From positions 1 through 43,591 of the forward strand of contig JBGTDU010000033.1 in assembly GCA_041748175.1 (NCBI GenBank): 43,591 nt of DNA. Direction: 5' to 3'. Numbering within the stretch: position 1 is the first letter of the stretch; each line of letters starts with the position of its first letter. Origin of the DNA: JAHEJB01 sp041748175. Its GTDB lineage: Bacteria; Bacteroidota; Rhodothermia; Rhodothermales; Rubricoccaceae. Positions 1-8,308 of the stretch are shown here, one piece after another. The notes under the pieces were generated by a model. It ran no database searches. It worked only from the letters and a program-made list of their open reading frames with translations, and was not told the DNA's origin. The position numbers and the translations under genes were made by a program.

Positions 1-42
1 TCGGGGGCGTCTCTCGTTTGGTCGGGCTTCGCGTTTTGCGGG

Positions 43-1143
43 ATGAAGGTCAGCAACAAACCGTATCGAACAAGCTGGCTGGCCTTAGGCGGTGAAGCCG
101 TTGAGATCATCGATCAGCGGTGGCTCCCGCATCGTTTTGAGATCGAACGGCTTTCCACGCATGCCGCAATGGTTACAGCCATACGAGACATGCACGTCCG
201 AGGCGCCGGGGCGATCGGAGCCGCCGCCGGGTTCGGTATGTACCTGGCTGTAATCTCAGCCGAGGAGTCGTCGGTTGACCGGGTGATTCAATTTGCGGCT
301 GCAGAATTGAAGGCATCGCGCCCAACCGCGGTCAATCTCGAATGGGCGGTCGATCGACAACTCCGGGCACTGGCGAAGGGAGACACGATCGACGAGAAGA
401 AGGCAATCGCCTTGCTGGAGGCCCAGACAATCGCCGACGAAGACGTGGAGACCTGTCGCCGTATTGGAGAGTTTGGGCTCGAGATCATCCGGTCGGTTGC
501 ATCGGCGAAACCGTCTGAGCCCGTCAACATCCTCACACACTGCAATGCGGGCTGGCTCGCCTTTGTCGATATCGGGACGGCAACGGCACCGATTTATGCC
601 GCGCATGATGTGGGATTAGATGTCCACGTTTGGGTGGATGAGACCCGCCCCATGAATCAGGGCGCGCGACTCACGGCCTGGGAGCTGGGCCAGCATGGCG
701 TTCCGTACTCTGTGATTGCCGACAATACGGGTGGGCATTTGATGCAGCGCGGCATGGTGGATCTGGTGATCGTTGGAAGCGACCGTACCTCCGTGACGGG
801 ATTTGTGACGAACAAGATCGGGACTTATCTGAAAGCGCTTGCGGCAAGGGACAACGACGTTCCATTTTACGTTGCGCTGCCGTCCACCACCATCGATTGG
901 AGTATGCGAGACGGCTTCGCGGAGACGCCCATAGAAGAGAGACACGGCGATGAGGTAAAGTTTGCCCAGGGCCTCGTCGACGGCGAAATCAAAAGCGTGC
1001 TGCTGACGCCGGAGGACAGCCACGCGGTAAACTTTGCCTTCGATGTCACGCCACCACATCTGGTCACGGGGCTGATAACGGAACGCGGCGTCGTGCGTCC
1101 AAACGAGACAGACATCCTGAACGCCTTTCCGGAGAAACGCTGA
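43..1143 (+). CDS. mtnA: S-methyl-5-thioribose-1-phosphate isomerase
   Basis: Converts 5-methylthioribose-1-phosphate to 5-methylthioribulose-1-phosphate in methionine salvage; cytosolic. The 366-aa length is normal for MtnA. Family hallmarks are visible: RGAGAIG near residue 53, the catalytic-cysteine block LTHCNAG (C167), DETRPMNQGARLTAWEL near 199-215, and the catalytic aspartate in GSDR (D247) followed by NKIGTYLKA. The C-terminal FDVTPPHLVTGLITERGV block is also typical. The substrate loop after GSDR reads TSVTGFVTNKIG, less canonical than the usual NGDxxNKIG. The ATG at 43 is the first start in the frame and gives the usual MtnA N-terminus. The gene sits 7 bp before a class II aldolase-like gene, which supports a salvage pair. 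The eIF2B-like relatives are less likely because both catalytic residues are present. Confidence 0.93.
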   Translation: MKVSNKPYRTSWLALGGEAVEIIDQRWLPHRFEIERLSTHAAMVTAIRDMHVRGAGAIGAAAGFGMYLAVISAEESSVDRVIQFAAAELKASRPTAVNLEWAVDRQLRALAKGDTIDEKKAIALLEAQTIADEDVETCRRIGEFGLEIIRSVASAKPSEPVNILTHCNAGWLAFVDIGTATAPIYAAHDVGLDVHVWVDETRPMNQGARLTAWELGQHGVPYSVIADNTGGHLMQRGMVDLVIVGSDRTSVTGFVTNKIGTYLKALAARDNDVPFYVALPSTTIDWSMRDGFAETPIEERHGDEVKFAQGLVDGEIKSVLLTPEDSHAVNFAFDVTPPHLVTGLITERGVVRPNETDILNAFPEKR

Positions 1144-1150
1144 GGCCGAC

Positions 1151-1780
1151 ATGGAACCTCCCGTGAGAGACGAGGGCGTCATCAAGTTTGAGTGCGAATG
1201 GATCGACGGTCCGGCGCCCGGCTGGCACAAGATCCGAACGCTCAACGAATGGCGCCAGTTGATGTACGAGGCGGGGCTCATCGGCGCCTATAGCGACGGA
1301 ATCGGATTCGGAAACATCAGCATCCGGGACACGCCTGCCCGCGAGTTCATCATCACAGGGTCGGCGACGGGCGGCTTGCGAGAACTTGGCCCCGAACACT
1401 TCACGCGCGTTCTCAATTACGATTTCGATGCCAACCGCGTCCGCTGCAAAGGTCCGATTCAGGCTTCGTCAGAATCGTTGACCCATGCTTCTTTCTACCA
1501 GGCATCCAGAGCCATCAACGCCGTCATCCACATTCATCATGGAGAACTCTGGCGGACCTACCTCAACGAGCTCCCAACAACGTCGCCGGACGTGGCATAC
1601 GGCACACCGGAAATGGCTCGCGAAGTGTCTCGCCTATTGAAGGACAATACGCGTCCAACCAAACAACTCGTCGTGATGGGCGGCCACGAAGAAGGGGTGA
1701 TGGCGTACGGTAACAGTCTCGGCCATGCGGCCTCCCTGCTCTTAAACTGCTGCGACCGGATGTTTCGGCCTTCCAGGTAG
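1151..1780 (+). CDS. Class II aldolase/adducin family protein (MtnB- or Ald2-like)
   Basis: A 209-aa single-domain class II aldolase-fold protein. The metal site is complete: the catalytic glutamate block SSESLTHASFY (E108), HIHH (H127 and H129 as the HxH pair) and GGHEEG (H179). In this family the metal stabilises an enediolate, and members include L-fuculose-1-phosphate aldolase, methylthioribulose-1-phosphate dehydratase (MtnB) and the Ald2 aldolase of the DHAP shunt. The position 7 bp after mtnA makes the MtnA product the likely substrate. The sequence alone does not decide between dehydratase (methionine salvage) and aldolase (DHAP plus an aldehyde). No mtnC, mtnD or mtnK is visible in the window. 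Confidence 0.82.
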   Translation: MEPPVRDEGVIKFECEWIDGPAPGWHKIRTLNEWRQLMYEAGLIGAYSDGIGFGNISIRDTPAREFIITGSATGGLRELGPEHFTRVLNYDFDANRVRCKGPIQASSESLTHASFYQASRAINAVIHIHHGELWRTYLNELPTTSPDVAYGTPEMAREVSRLLKDNTRPTKQLVVMGGHEEGVMAYGNSLGHAASLLLNCCDRMFRPSR

Positions 1781-1789
1781 ATCTCCTTG

Positions 1790-2431
1790 ATGCTTTACGC
1801 CCTTGACCTTCTCGGCACGTTCGTTTTCGCTCTTTCCGGCGCTTTCAAGGGACGGCGATACGAACTCGATTGGCTTGGAATTACGGTCCTCGCGGTACTG
1901 ACGGGCGTGGGCGGTGGCCTCATCCGCGATATGCTTCTTGGCGCGACGCCGCCCGCTGCATTTCAGGACGAATGGTACTTCGTTGCGTGCCTGCTTGGGG
2001 CTGCCGTCGTGATTGTAGCCGCCCCAAAGATTGCCAAACGCTGGAACCGCGTCATGCTCGCGGACGCCGTCGGTCTTGGACTGTTCGCCGCTCTCGGAGC
2101 TGCCAAAGGCGCGGCGCACGGACTCGGCCCAATCGGCGTCGTGATGATGGGTGCGCTCACGGCAACCGGCGGCGGCGTCATCCGCGACCTGCTCGTTCGC
2201 GAAGTCCCAGCAATTCTCTACAAAGGATTCTATGCTACGGCGGCAATCATAGGGGCCTTTGTCTTCTTTGGGTTGGATGCTTTGGACGTTCCCGAAGCCG
2301 TCGCGCTAAGTACGGCGGCTGTTGTCTGCTCGGCACTTCGCTTCTATGCGCTCGTCAAGAACGTTAATCTGCCGAAGGCGGAGCGGATACCAGAAACGCC
2401 GGGGGACGTGGCCAAGGGAAATCCCGGTTGA
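1790..2431 (+). CDS. TRIC/UPF0126 family cation channel
   Basis: A 213-aa very hydrophobic protein with the internally duplicated glycine-rich UPF0126/TRIC pattern: GVGGGLIRDMLLG in the first half and TGGGVIRDLLVREVP in the second. About seven membrane helices are expected. Bacterial TRIC members form trimeric monovalent-cation channels in the inner membrane; the physiological role is unclear. A TTG at 1787 directly precedes the ATG at 1790, and the ATG is preferred. The gene starts 9 bp after the aldolase stop, so it is probably co-transcribed, although no functional link to methionine salvage is evident. It converges on metF with a 39-bp gap. Confidence 0.85.
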   Translation: MLYALDLLGTFVFALSGAFKGRRYELDWLGITVLAVLTGVGGGLIRDMLLGATPPAAFQDEWYFVACLLGAAVVIVAAPKIAKRWNRVMLADAVGLGLFAALGAAKGAAHGLGPIGVVMMGALTATGGGVIRDLLVREVPAILYKGFYATAAIIGAFVFFGLDALDVPEAVALSTAAVVCSALRFYALVKNVNLPKAERIPETPGDVAKGNPG

Positions 2432-2470
2432 AGCCAGTTGCCGTACGGTATCCGAAATGCGAAGGCATGC

Positions 2471-3427
2471 CTACGCCATCTTCCTCAACGGCTCCACCAC
2501 CCGGCACACGTGTTCGGCGGTGGACATGATGTAGAAGTGCAGGCCGGGCACATCTTCTCTGAGGAGTTCTTCGGCCTGTTGGCGGGCCCAGGCTTCGCCA
2601 ACCTCGGCTACCTGGTCGGGTTTTGCGGACTCGATCTCGGCGGCCAGAGCTTCCGGTATCTCCGCGTTGAATGTGCTGGGCAGTGAGTGCAGATGTGCTT
2701 TCGTCGTCACAATTTTGAGCCCCGGCACGATGGGCACCGTGATGCCCACCTCGCGGCACTTGCCCACGAACTCGAAGTAGTGACGGTTGTCGAAGAACAT
2801 CTGTGTCACGATGTAGTCGGCGCCCGCGTCAACTTTGCGTTTCAGGTTGAGGACATCCCACGTCATATTGGGTGCCTCTTCGTGTTTCTCCGGGTAGCCC
2901 CCCACGCCAATACAGAAGCTCGTCGGCGACGCGTCGATCAATTCTTCGATGAAGTGGCCGTTATTCATGTCCACGATTTGCGCGACAAGATCTGATGCAT
3001 ATTCGTTATTCGAACGGTCTTTCCGTTCCGGCTTGGGAAAGCCATTGTCATCCCCTCGAACAGCAAGCACGTTGCGAATGCCCAGGTAGTGTAGCTCGAT
3101 CAATGCGTCTTCGGATTCTTCTCGTGTGTAGCCTTTGCACAGCAGGTGCGGGACGGCTTCAATGCCGTAGCGGTGCTGAATGGCAGCACAAAGCCCCAGC
3201 GTCCCGGGCCGCTTCCGCTTCACGTAGCGCCGAAGCGTGCCATCTTTCATCTCCTCGTAATAGGCTTCGGCTGCGTGGCTCGTCACATCGATGAACGGCG
3301 GCTCGAATGGTAGCAGCGCCTCCACGATGTCGATGATGCCTTCCATCGAGCCCCCTCGCCGTGGTGGGATGATCTCGTAGGAAATAAGCGGCTCTGCGGC
3401 CCTGTCGTAGCGTTCTATGACCGTCAT
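2471..3427 (-). CDS. metF: Methylenetetrahydrofolate reductase [NAD(P)H]
   Basis: A 318-aa MTHFR of the FAD-dependent TIM-barrel type. It reduces 5,10-methylene-THF to 5-methyl-THF for methionine synthesis. Recognisable blocks are the N-terminal SYEIIPPRRGG (catalytic Glu), DVTSHAA, the region LLCKGYTREESEDALIELHYLGIRNVLAVRGD and the flavin/folate stretch DAGADYIVTQMFFDNRHYFEFV. Length is typical for bacterial MetF. It lies 82 bp beyond the small membrane ORF at 3510 and on the same strand as the act-cox operon, so read-through is possible, but its function is unrelated to respiration. No SAM or cobalamin riboswitch was recognised upstream. Confidence 0.95.
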   Translation of the reverse strand: MTVIERYDRAAEPLISYEIIPPRRGGSMEGIIDIVEALLPFEPPFIDVTSHAAEAYYEEMKDGTLRRYVKRKRPGTLGLCAAIQHRYGIEAVPHLLCKGYTREESEDALIELHYLGIRNVLAVRGDDNGFPKPERKDRSNNEYASDLVAQIVDMNNGHFIEELIDASPTSFCIGVGGYPEKHEEAPNMTWDVLNLKRKVDAGADYIVTQMFFDNRHYFEFVGKCREVGITVPIVPGLKIVTTKAHLHSLPSTFNAEIPEALAAEIESAKPDQVAEVGEAWARQQAEELLREDVPGLHFYIMSTAEHVCRVVEPLRKMA

Positions 3428-3509
3428 GAGGCGTACGATTCCTGGTTGGCGTTGCGGAGAACCTGCATACTAAGGCAAACAGAGCGACTGCCCACCCGGC
3501 ACCACCCTG

Positions 3510-3812
3510 TTAGTTCCTACGCAGCCAGAGATCGCCAAAGAGTGGCTCAAACTCTCCGCGAGCAGATTCTACCGGGTGCGGCTCCTCTTCCACGGAGTGC
3601 GCGGCTTGTCTATGGATGTCCTCCACAATATCCCGCGAGCAAACGGATTCCATCCTCTCGCCACGAAAAAGCGGCCCTGGAACGAAGCCGGTGGGCCGCT
3701 TTTGCTTCCTCGGAAACAAAACCCGCGCGAGTGTCACCGCTGCCCACGCCGTCATCAGCACGATCACCGGAACGGCGACCAACAGGACGAGAGTGAAGAG
3801 AGCGGCGGGCAT
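3510..3812 (-). CDS. Small single-pass membrane protein, unknown
   Basis: A 100-aa ORF with one strong N-terminal membrane helix (about residues 4-30, rich in L, V and A), followed by a basic patch FPRKQKRP and a charged soluble tail of about 65 residues. It begins 42 bp after the stop of coxD and points the same way, so it could be the last gene of the oxidase operon. Small one-helix accessory subunits or assembly factors are common there, but I do not recognise a family. Overlapping open frames exist on the other strand; this frame is preferred for its operon position and its clean membrane helix. Confidence 0.5.
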   Translation of the reverse strand: MPAALFTLVLLVAVPVIVLMTAWAAVTLARVLFPRKQKRPTGFVPGPLFRGERMESVCSRDIVEDIHRQAAHSVEEEPHPVESARGEFEPLFGDLWLRRN

Positions 3813-3854
3813 CGACTTGGCGGGATGCCCGGCCCGGGTGAGCGGGTCGGGGTG

Positions 3855-4334
3855 TTACGGTGAAATTGGTGCGTTGGGGAGAAGCAGTGTATCTGGCGAG
3901 GTGACAAAGGGCGGCGCAACAACCTCATTCAATTCTTGCTGGCGCGCTTCAAGTTCCGCTTGTCCTGCGTTCTGCACGTCAACAGGCACGGCAGCCCCGG
4001 ATTCAAAAACGTCACGGAATCCTGTATCGAGGTACGTGAACGCGAGGAACACAGCAAGGAAAACGATTCCCGCGACAAATGCAAGGGCATTCGTTCCGCC
4101 TTCGTACTTGAGGCCCATGAAAAACATCGCTACCAACGTTGCTTTGGCTCCGGCGATAGCAAGCGCAACCGGAACGCTGAGCCCTCCCAGTGGGAGCATA
4201 CCCGACCGCTCTGCAAGAGCCAGCCCAACTGTCAGCACCGTCAGCACAACGAGGACGAGGATCGTCCTTATCAGGATGCTCGGATCGTTGATGTGATGGC
4301 CGCCTTCGTGGTTGTGATCGTCGTGGCTGCTCAT
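3855..4334 (-). CDS. coxD: Cytochrome c oxidase subunit IV (prokaryotic COX4/CyoD type)
   Basis: A 159-aa small oxidase subunit with a His-rich N-terminus (SSHDDHNHEGGHH) and three membrane helices: about 23-46, 55-78 (ending MFFMGLKYE, typical of CyoD/COX4_pro) and 84-105. A Pro/Gln-rich tail follows. It stabilises the oxidase complex and is not catalytic. The ATG at 4334 is preferred; an in-frame ATG at 4343 adds only MRT. The open frame continues to 4532, but that extension reads through the heptamer hairpin and into coxC, so it was rejected. It is the last recognisable subunit of the coxB-coxA-coxC-coxD series. Confidence 0.85.
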   Translation of the reverse strand: MSSHDDHNHEGGHHINDPSILIRTILVLVVLTVLTVGLALAERSGMLPLGGLSVPVALAIAGAKATLVAMFFMGLKYEGGTNALAFVAGIVFLAVFLAFTYLDTGFRDVFESGAAVPVDVQNAGQAELEARQQELNEVVAPPFVTSPDTLLLPNAPISP

Positions 4335-4356
4335 GGTTCGCATTTCGTTTTGAGTT

Positions 4357-4409
4357 GTGCGTACGTAGTGCGTTCGGAGCGACCCACCTACGTAATACGG
4401 ACTACGCAC
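4357..4409. repeat. Heptamer-repeat hairpin H1 (coxC/coxD junction)
   Basis: The arms are built of imperfect 7-nt words. The right arm read on the minus strand is agtgcgt-agtccgt-attacgt. The outermost GTGCGTA (4357-4363) pairs perfectly with TACGCAC (4403-4409). It fills the intergenic space between coxC and coxD and touches the coxC stop codon. The left arm is less regular than in the other copies. Confidence 0.6.
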
Positions 4410-5314
4410 TAGATCAAATACATCAGTGGGAAGAGGAAAATCCAGATAATGTCCACGACGTGCCAGTAGAGGCCCACGTTTTCGACGGGCGTGTAATAAA
4501 CGCTGGAGTATTTGCCGCGTTTGGATTGCCACGCCAGAATGCTAATGGCGACCATCCCGATCAACACGTGCAGGCCGTGGATGCCTGTCATCACGTAGTA
4601 GATGGAGAAGAAGATGCCAGAACGCGGATTGGTAAGCCCGTGAGCGCCCGGCCCATGCGCTTCGCCCGCATGCTCTTCGCTGGCATCTGAGCCATCCGCT
4701 ACAGCGTGTTCAGCGGCGGGTGGCGCATGTTGCGCAAGAGCGGCCATGTCTTCTTCCTGAAGGACGAGAGGCTCGATGTCCGCAAGTGGGCCGAGTTCAC
4801 CGATAGTCCGTCCGTCAGGCATCACAAAGTGCTGCCCCGGGAAGATCCCCAGATCAAATTTGTGCGTGTACTCGAAATACTTGACGACCATAAATGTCCC
4901 CGCGAGGGCAACGGTCATGATGAGGTTCCAGAACAACACTTTTTGGTTGTCCGTCTGCGCACCTCGGATGGCCCACGCAACCGTAAGAGAAGAGGCCAGG
5001 AGCACCAGGGTATTGAGCGCGCCCATCAGCGTATCCAACTGCGTGCTGGACTCGGCGAAGAGCTCGGGGTACCACGCGCGGTAGATGGCGTAGGCCACGA
5101 ACATCCCGCCGAACAAGAGGATCTCCGTGACGAGGAATAGCCACATGCCCAGCTTCGAGGCCTCGAACTGCTGCTGGGGCGTCGCAAAGAAGTGCTGGAG
5201 ATGGGCCGGATGAAGCTTCCCGTCGTAGCCACGAACCATCACGTCGTGATGCTCGTGGCCATGCGCACCGTCGCGCACGTCGGGCTCTTCAACGGTGGCG
5301 GCGTGGTCTGTCAT
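4409..5314 (-). CDS. coxC: Cytochrome c oxidase subunit III
   Basis: A 301-aa subunit III of the heme-copper oxidase. It has an N-terminal His-rich tail (HGHEHHD), then membrane helices with family signatures: KLGMWLFLVTEILLFGGMFVAYAIYR, the NTLVLLASSLTVAWA helix, TGIHGLHVLIGM and a C-terminal YWHVVDIIWIFLFPLMY. The ATG at 5314 (MTDHAATVEEP) was chosen over the upstream in-frame start at 5377, which lies inside coxA. Unusual: about 75 residues of Ala/Glu/His-rich loop are inserted between two helices (roughly residues 145-215), including AEHAVADGSDASEEHAGEAHG. It lies 19 bp after the coxA stop with no heptamer element between them. Confidence 0.92.
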   Translation of the reverse strand: MTDHAATVEEPDVRDGAHGHEHHDVMVRGYDGKLHPAHLQHFFATPQQQFEASKLGMWLFLVTEILLFGGMFVAYAIYRAWYPELFAESSTQLDTLMGALNTLVLLASSLTVAWAIRGAQTDNQKVLFWNLIMTVALAGTFMVVKYFEYTHKFDLGIFPGQHFVMPDGRTIGELGPLADIEPLVLQEEDMAALAQHAPPAAEHAVADGSDASEEHAGEAHGPGAHGLTNPRSGIFFSIYYVMTGIHGLHVLIGMVAISILAWQSKRGKYSSVYYTPVENVGLYWHVVDIIWIFLFPLMYLI

Positions 5315-5333
5315 AGATCTGGAAATCTGCGAG

Positions 5334-7124
5334 TCAGTTTGTCTCAGCGCCAGGCTTATCCGGCTGCGGCGCGCCAACGGCTACATCAGGGATCGGCGCG
5401 GTTCCGCCAGCCGCCATCGCGCCATCGCCGCTGAAAATTGCGTAGTAGTCATATGGCCCGTGGGTGACGAGCGGCGTCGCGTGGAAGTTGTGCGGATCCG
5501 GCGGTGTTGAGCATCCGCTCCATTCCAGCGTGACGGCTCCCCAGGGATTGCCGGGGGCAAGTTTGCCACGGAAGAGCGAATGGATGCCGTTAAACAGAAC
5601 GAGAAGCAGTCCCAAAGCAAGAACCCAGCTTCCGACGGTCGAGACCTGATGGAGCGGCTCCAGCCACGGCATGTCCGGATAGTCGTAGTACCGGCGGGGC
5701 ATCCCCTGGCTGCCCATGATGAACTGGATGAAGAACGTCAGGTTAAAACCGAGAAACACGAGCAGCGCCGAGAGCTTCCCGAGCGGCTCACTGTAGAGAC
5801 GCCCGGTCATCTTCGGCCACCAATAGTGGAGGCCGCCAAGCATCGCCATCACGGTCCCGCCCATCATGACATAGTGAAAATGCGCGACGATGAAGTAGGT
5901 GTCGTGCAGGTGAATGTCCACCCCGAGCGCGCCCACCATGATGCCCGTCACGCCGCCAATGGTGAACACGAAGAGGAAGATGAGCGCGTAAAGCATGGGC
6001 GTCTGAAGCCACACGCTGCCCTTGTACATAGTGGCGACCCAGTTGAAAATCTTGATGCCCGAGGGGATGCCGATCAGGAACGTGATCATCGAGAACACGA
6101 CGCTGGAAAGCGGGCTCTGGCCGCTGGTAAACATATGGTGCCCCCAGACGAGGAACCCCAGCAATGCGATCGCCACCGAAGAAAGAGCCACCAGCTTGTA
6201 GCCAAACACCTTCTGACGGCTGAACGTACCCATCAGCTCACTGATCACCCCGAAGGCAGGGAGAATCATGATATACACGGCCGGATGGCTGTAGAACCAG
6301 AAGAAGTGCTGAAAGAGCACGGGGTCCCCGCCAAGGGCCGGGTCGAAGATGCCTATGCCGATGAACCGCTCGAGTGCCAACAGCGCCATAGTGATACCGA
6401 TGACAGGCGTCGCCAGAACCTGAACGATGGCCGTCGCATAGATCGACCACAAAAAGAGAGGCAGCCGGTTCCAGGTCATGCCCGGCGCACGCATCTTGTG
6501 GATGGTGACGATGAAGTTGATACCCGTCAGGATCGACGAGAACCCGGCGATGAACACGCCGAGCCCGACTGCCAGCACCGCCGTCGTTGTCTCCTTTGAG
6601 TAGGGCGTGTAGAACGTCCAGCCTGTGTCGACGCCGCCGGTTGTGAGCGAATAGAGCATGAACAAGACGCCGATCCAGTAGAGGTAGAGCGACATCAGGT
6701 TGAGCCTCGGGAAGGCCACGTCCTTCGCCCCGATCATCAGGGGCAAATTGAAGTTGCCCAGCGCTGCCGGTATGCTCGGAATGATGAAGGCGAACACCAT
6801 GATCACGCCGTGCATCGTGAACACACGGTTGTAGGTGTCCGCTGTCATGATCGTCTCGCCGACCGTAAACAACTCCAGGCGCACGAACAGCGCGAGGATG
6901 CCGGCGGCGGCGAAGAAAACCGAAACGGAGATCAGGTACATGATCCCGATTCGCTTGTGGTCCACGCTGGTGAGCCACGTTCTCGCATGGAACCACGCGC
7001 GGGCCAGACCCTTCGCTCCGGCAGGCGGCGCCGGCTGACGCAAGTAATTGTGGACGGGCTCGTGCCCCGGCGGATAAACCGTCGTCTTGGGAGCGCTGGG
7101 AGCCGATTGAGTTAGAGTTGACAT
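5334..7124 (-). CDS. coxA: Cytochrome c oxidase subunit I, A2-type (caa3)
   Basis: The 596-aa catalytic subunit reduces O2 and pumps protons. Heme and copper ligands are all visible: H105 (MHGVIMVF, low-spin heme), H280 and the cross-linking Y284 in the YSHPAVY motif, H329/H330 (WGHHMF, CuB), and H415/H417 (VAHFHYVM, hemes a3 and a). The classical D-channel glutamate after HP is replaced by Ala, and the YS pair (Y278-S279) is present. That is the hallmark of A2-type oxidases such as the Rhodothermus caa3. The ATG at 7124 (MSTLTQ) is preferred; the frame extending to 7181 reads through a heptamer hairpin. The gene follows coxB in the operon. Confidence 0.96.
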   Translation of the reverse strand: MSTLTQSAPSAPKTTVYPPGHEPVHNYLRQPAPPAGAKGLARAWFHARTWLTSVDHKRIGIMYLISVSVFFAAAGILALFVRLELFTVGETIMTADTYNRVFTMHGVIMVFAFIIPSIPAALGNFNLPLMIGAKDVAFPRLNLMSLYLYWIGVLFMLYSLTTGGVDTGWTFYTPYSKETTTAVLAVGLGVFIAGFSSILTGINFIVTIHKMRAPGMTWNRLPLFLWSIYATAIVQVLATPVIGITMALLALERFIGIGIFDPALGGDPVLFQHFFWFYSHPAVYIMILPAFGVISELMGTFSRQKVFGYKLVALSSVAIALLGFLVWGHHMFTSGQSPLSSVVFSMITFLIGIPSGIKIFNWVATMYKGSVWLQTPMLYALIFLFVFTIGGVTGIMVGALGVDIHLHDTYFIVAHFHYVMMGGTVMAMLGGLHYWWPKMTGRLYSEPLGKLSALLVFLGFNLTFFIQFIMGSQGMPRRYYDYPDMPWLEPLHQVSTVGSWVLALGLLLVLFNGIHSLFRGKLAPGNPWGAVTLEWSGCSTPPDPHNFHATPLVTHGPYDYYAIFSGDGAMAAGGTAPIPDVAVGAPQPDKPGAETN

Positions 7125-7133
7125 GGGAACGTC

Positions 7134-7201
7134 GTGCGTATTTCGTATTGCGCATTGGCTGTTGAGTCTGGCCTTACGCAATACGCATTACGAAATATGT
7201 A
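7134..7201. repeat. Heptamer-repeat hairpin H2 (coxB/coxA junction)
   Basis: The left arm splits cleanly into heptamers gtgcgta-tttcgta-ttgcgca-ttggctg. The right arm on the other strand reads ttcgtaa-tgcgtat-tgcgtaa. About 18 of 22 positions can pair between the arms around a loop near 7160-7173. It fills almost the whole 77-bp gap between coxB and coxA. Confidence 0.75.
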
Positions 7202-8299
7202 TCATTCGTCTAGAGTAGCCGGAGCAGTTTCGGGAGCAACAGTAGTAGAATCCGCCGGCAGGCTGAGGCTCGTGTCTGCGGCTGTTGCCACGCCGTTGAT
7301 GCGTCGCATGTACGCTGCAATTGCGAGTACGTCGCGGTCGCTCAGCATCGATTCGTAACCGGGCATTTGCGGCTGGAACCCCTGCAAGATTTGAGAACCC
7401 GGGTCCATAACGGACTCATTGACGTAGCTGTCGTCGAAAACGGCACTGGTTCCGTTGGTGAACGTGCGCGTCGTCCCCCAGGTGCCGAGCCACGTCGGAC
7501 CCGTGCTGGGCGTCCCGTCGATTGTGTGGCAGGTGTTGCAATTTCTGCTGGTGTACAGTTGCTCGCCCCATTCCGCTGGCGGAAGGTCTTCCCCTCCCGC
7601 GCCTCCTGACGCGAGGAACTCGTAGAATGCGCCTCGCCCTACGACCCGGATCTTCGCGCTCATATTTGAATGGCTCGTTCCGCAGTATTCGGTACAAACC
7701 ACCTGATAGACGCCTTCCTCGGGCGCGTTAAACCATACGTACTGGTAGCGATTGGGGATGACATCGTTCTTGATGCGGAAGGCGGGCACGAAGAAGCTAT
7801 GGAGCACGTCATGGGAGGTCATCACAAATTTGATGGGTTGCCCCGCCGGTACTACCACTTCGTTCGGCGAGACCATCCCGTTCGGGTACGTGAACGTCCA
7901 GAACCACTTCTGGCCGTCCACTCTTATCTCGTAGGCGTCGCTCGGCGCAATGCTCGTATCTACGTACGCCTGAAAGCCCCAGAAGAACACGATGACGACG
8001 AGGATCGTCGGAATGACCGACCAGGAAATCTCCAACAGTTTGCTTTCGTGAACAGGTTGGGGATGCTCGGCGTGCGATTTCCGTTTGTACTTCCAGGCCA
8101 GAACAACCATCGCGATTGCGACGCCGATCGTCAGGATCGTACTTGACCACAGAATGAAATAGAATGCGTTGTCGATGACATGCGCCGTCGTGGAGCTCTG
8201 GGGCGGAAGCCACAGCGTACCGCCGTCCGTCCAAAAGTCCGTGCGTCCTTCCGGGGCGGCCACGTCCTGCAACGCAAAAAGCATTGAAGCCAAAAACAT
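7202..8299 (-). CDS. coxB: Cytochrome c oxidase subunit II with fused cytochrome c (caa3 type)
   Basis: A 365-aa subunit II. Two membrane helices (about 43-70 and 91-111) precede a periplasmic cupredoxin domain with a complete CuA site: H163 (TSHDVLHSF), C202/C206/H210/M213 (CTEYCGTSHSNM), and the aromatic patch GQKWFWTF near 120. A C-terminal cytochrome c domain carries CNTCH (C254, C257, H258), with a candidate Met ligand in QPQMPGYESM. This fusion defines a caa3 oxidase: electrons from ACIII enter the heme c and pass to CuA. The N-terminus has a short hydrophobic stretch that may act as a signal. It starts 9 bp after the sco stop. Confidence 0.95.
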   Translation of the reverse strand: MFLASMLFALQDVAAPEGRTDFWTDGGTLWLPPQSSTTAHVIDNAFYFILWSSTILTIGVAIAMVVLAWKYKRKSHAEHPQPVHESKLLEISWSVIPTILVVIVFFWGFQAYVDTSIAPSDAYEIRVDGQKWFWTFTYPNGMVSPNEVVVPAGQPIKFVMTSHDVLHSFFVPAFRIKNDVIPNRYQYVWFNAPEEGVYQVVCTEYCGTSHSNMSAKIRVVGRGAFYEFLASGGAGGEDLPPAEWGEQLYTSRNCNTCHTIDGTPSTGPTWLGTWGTTRTFTNGTSAVFDDSYVNESVMDPGSQILQGFQPQMPGYESMLSDRDVLAIAAYMRRINGVATAADTSLSLPADSTTVAPETAPATLDE

Positions 8300-8308
8300 G
8301 CGGAGTCG

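Noticed and set aside
5580..6599. 339-codon plus-strand open frame antisense to coxA
   Set aside because: Extremely His/Arg/Glu-rich composition typical of an antisense shadow of a membrane protein gene; coxA on the minus strand is unambiguous.
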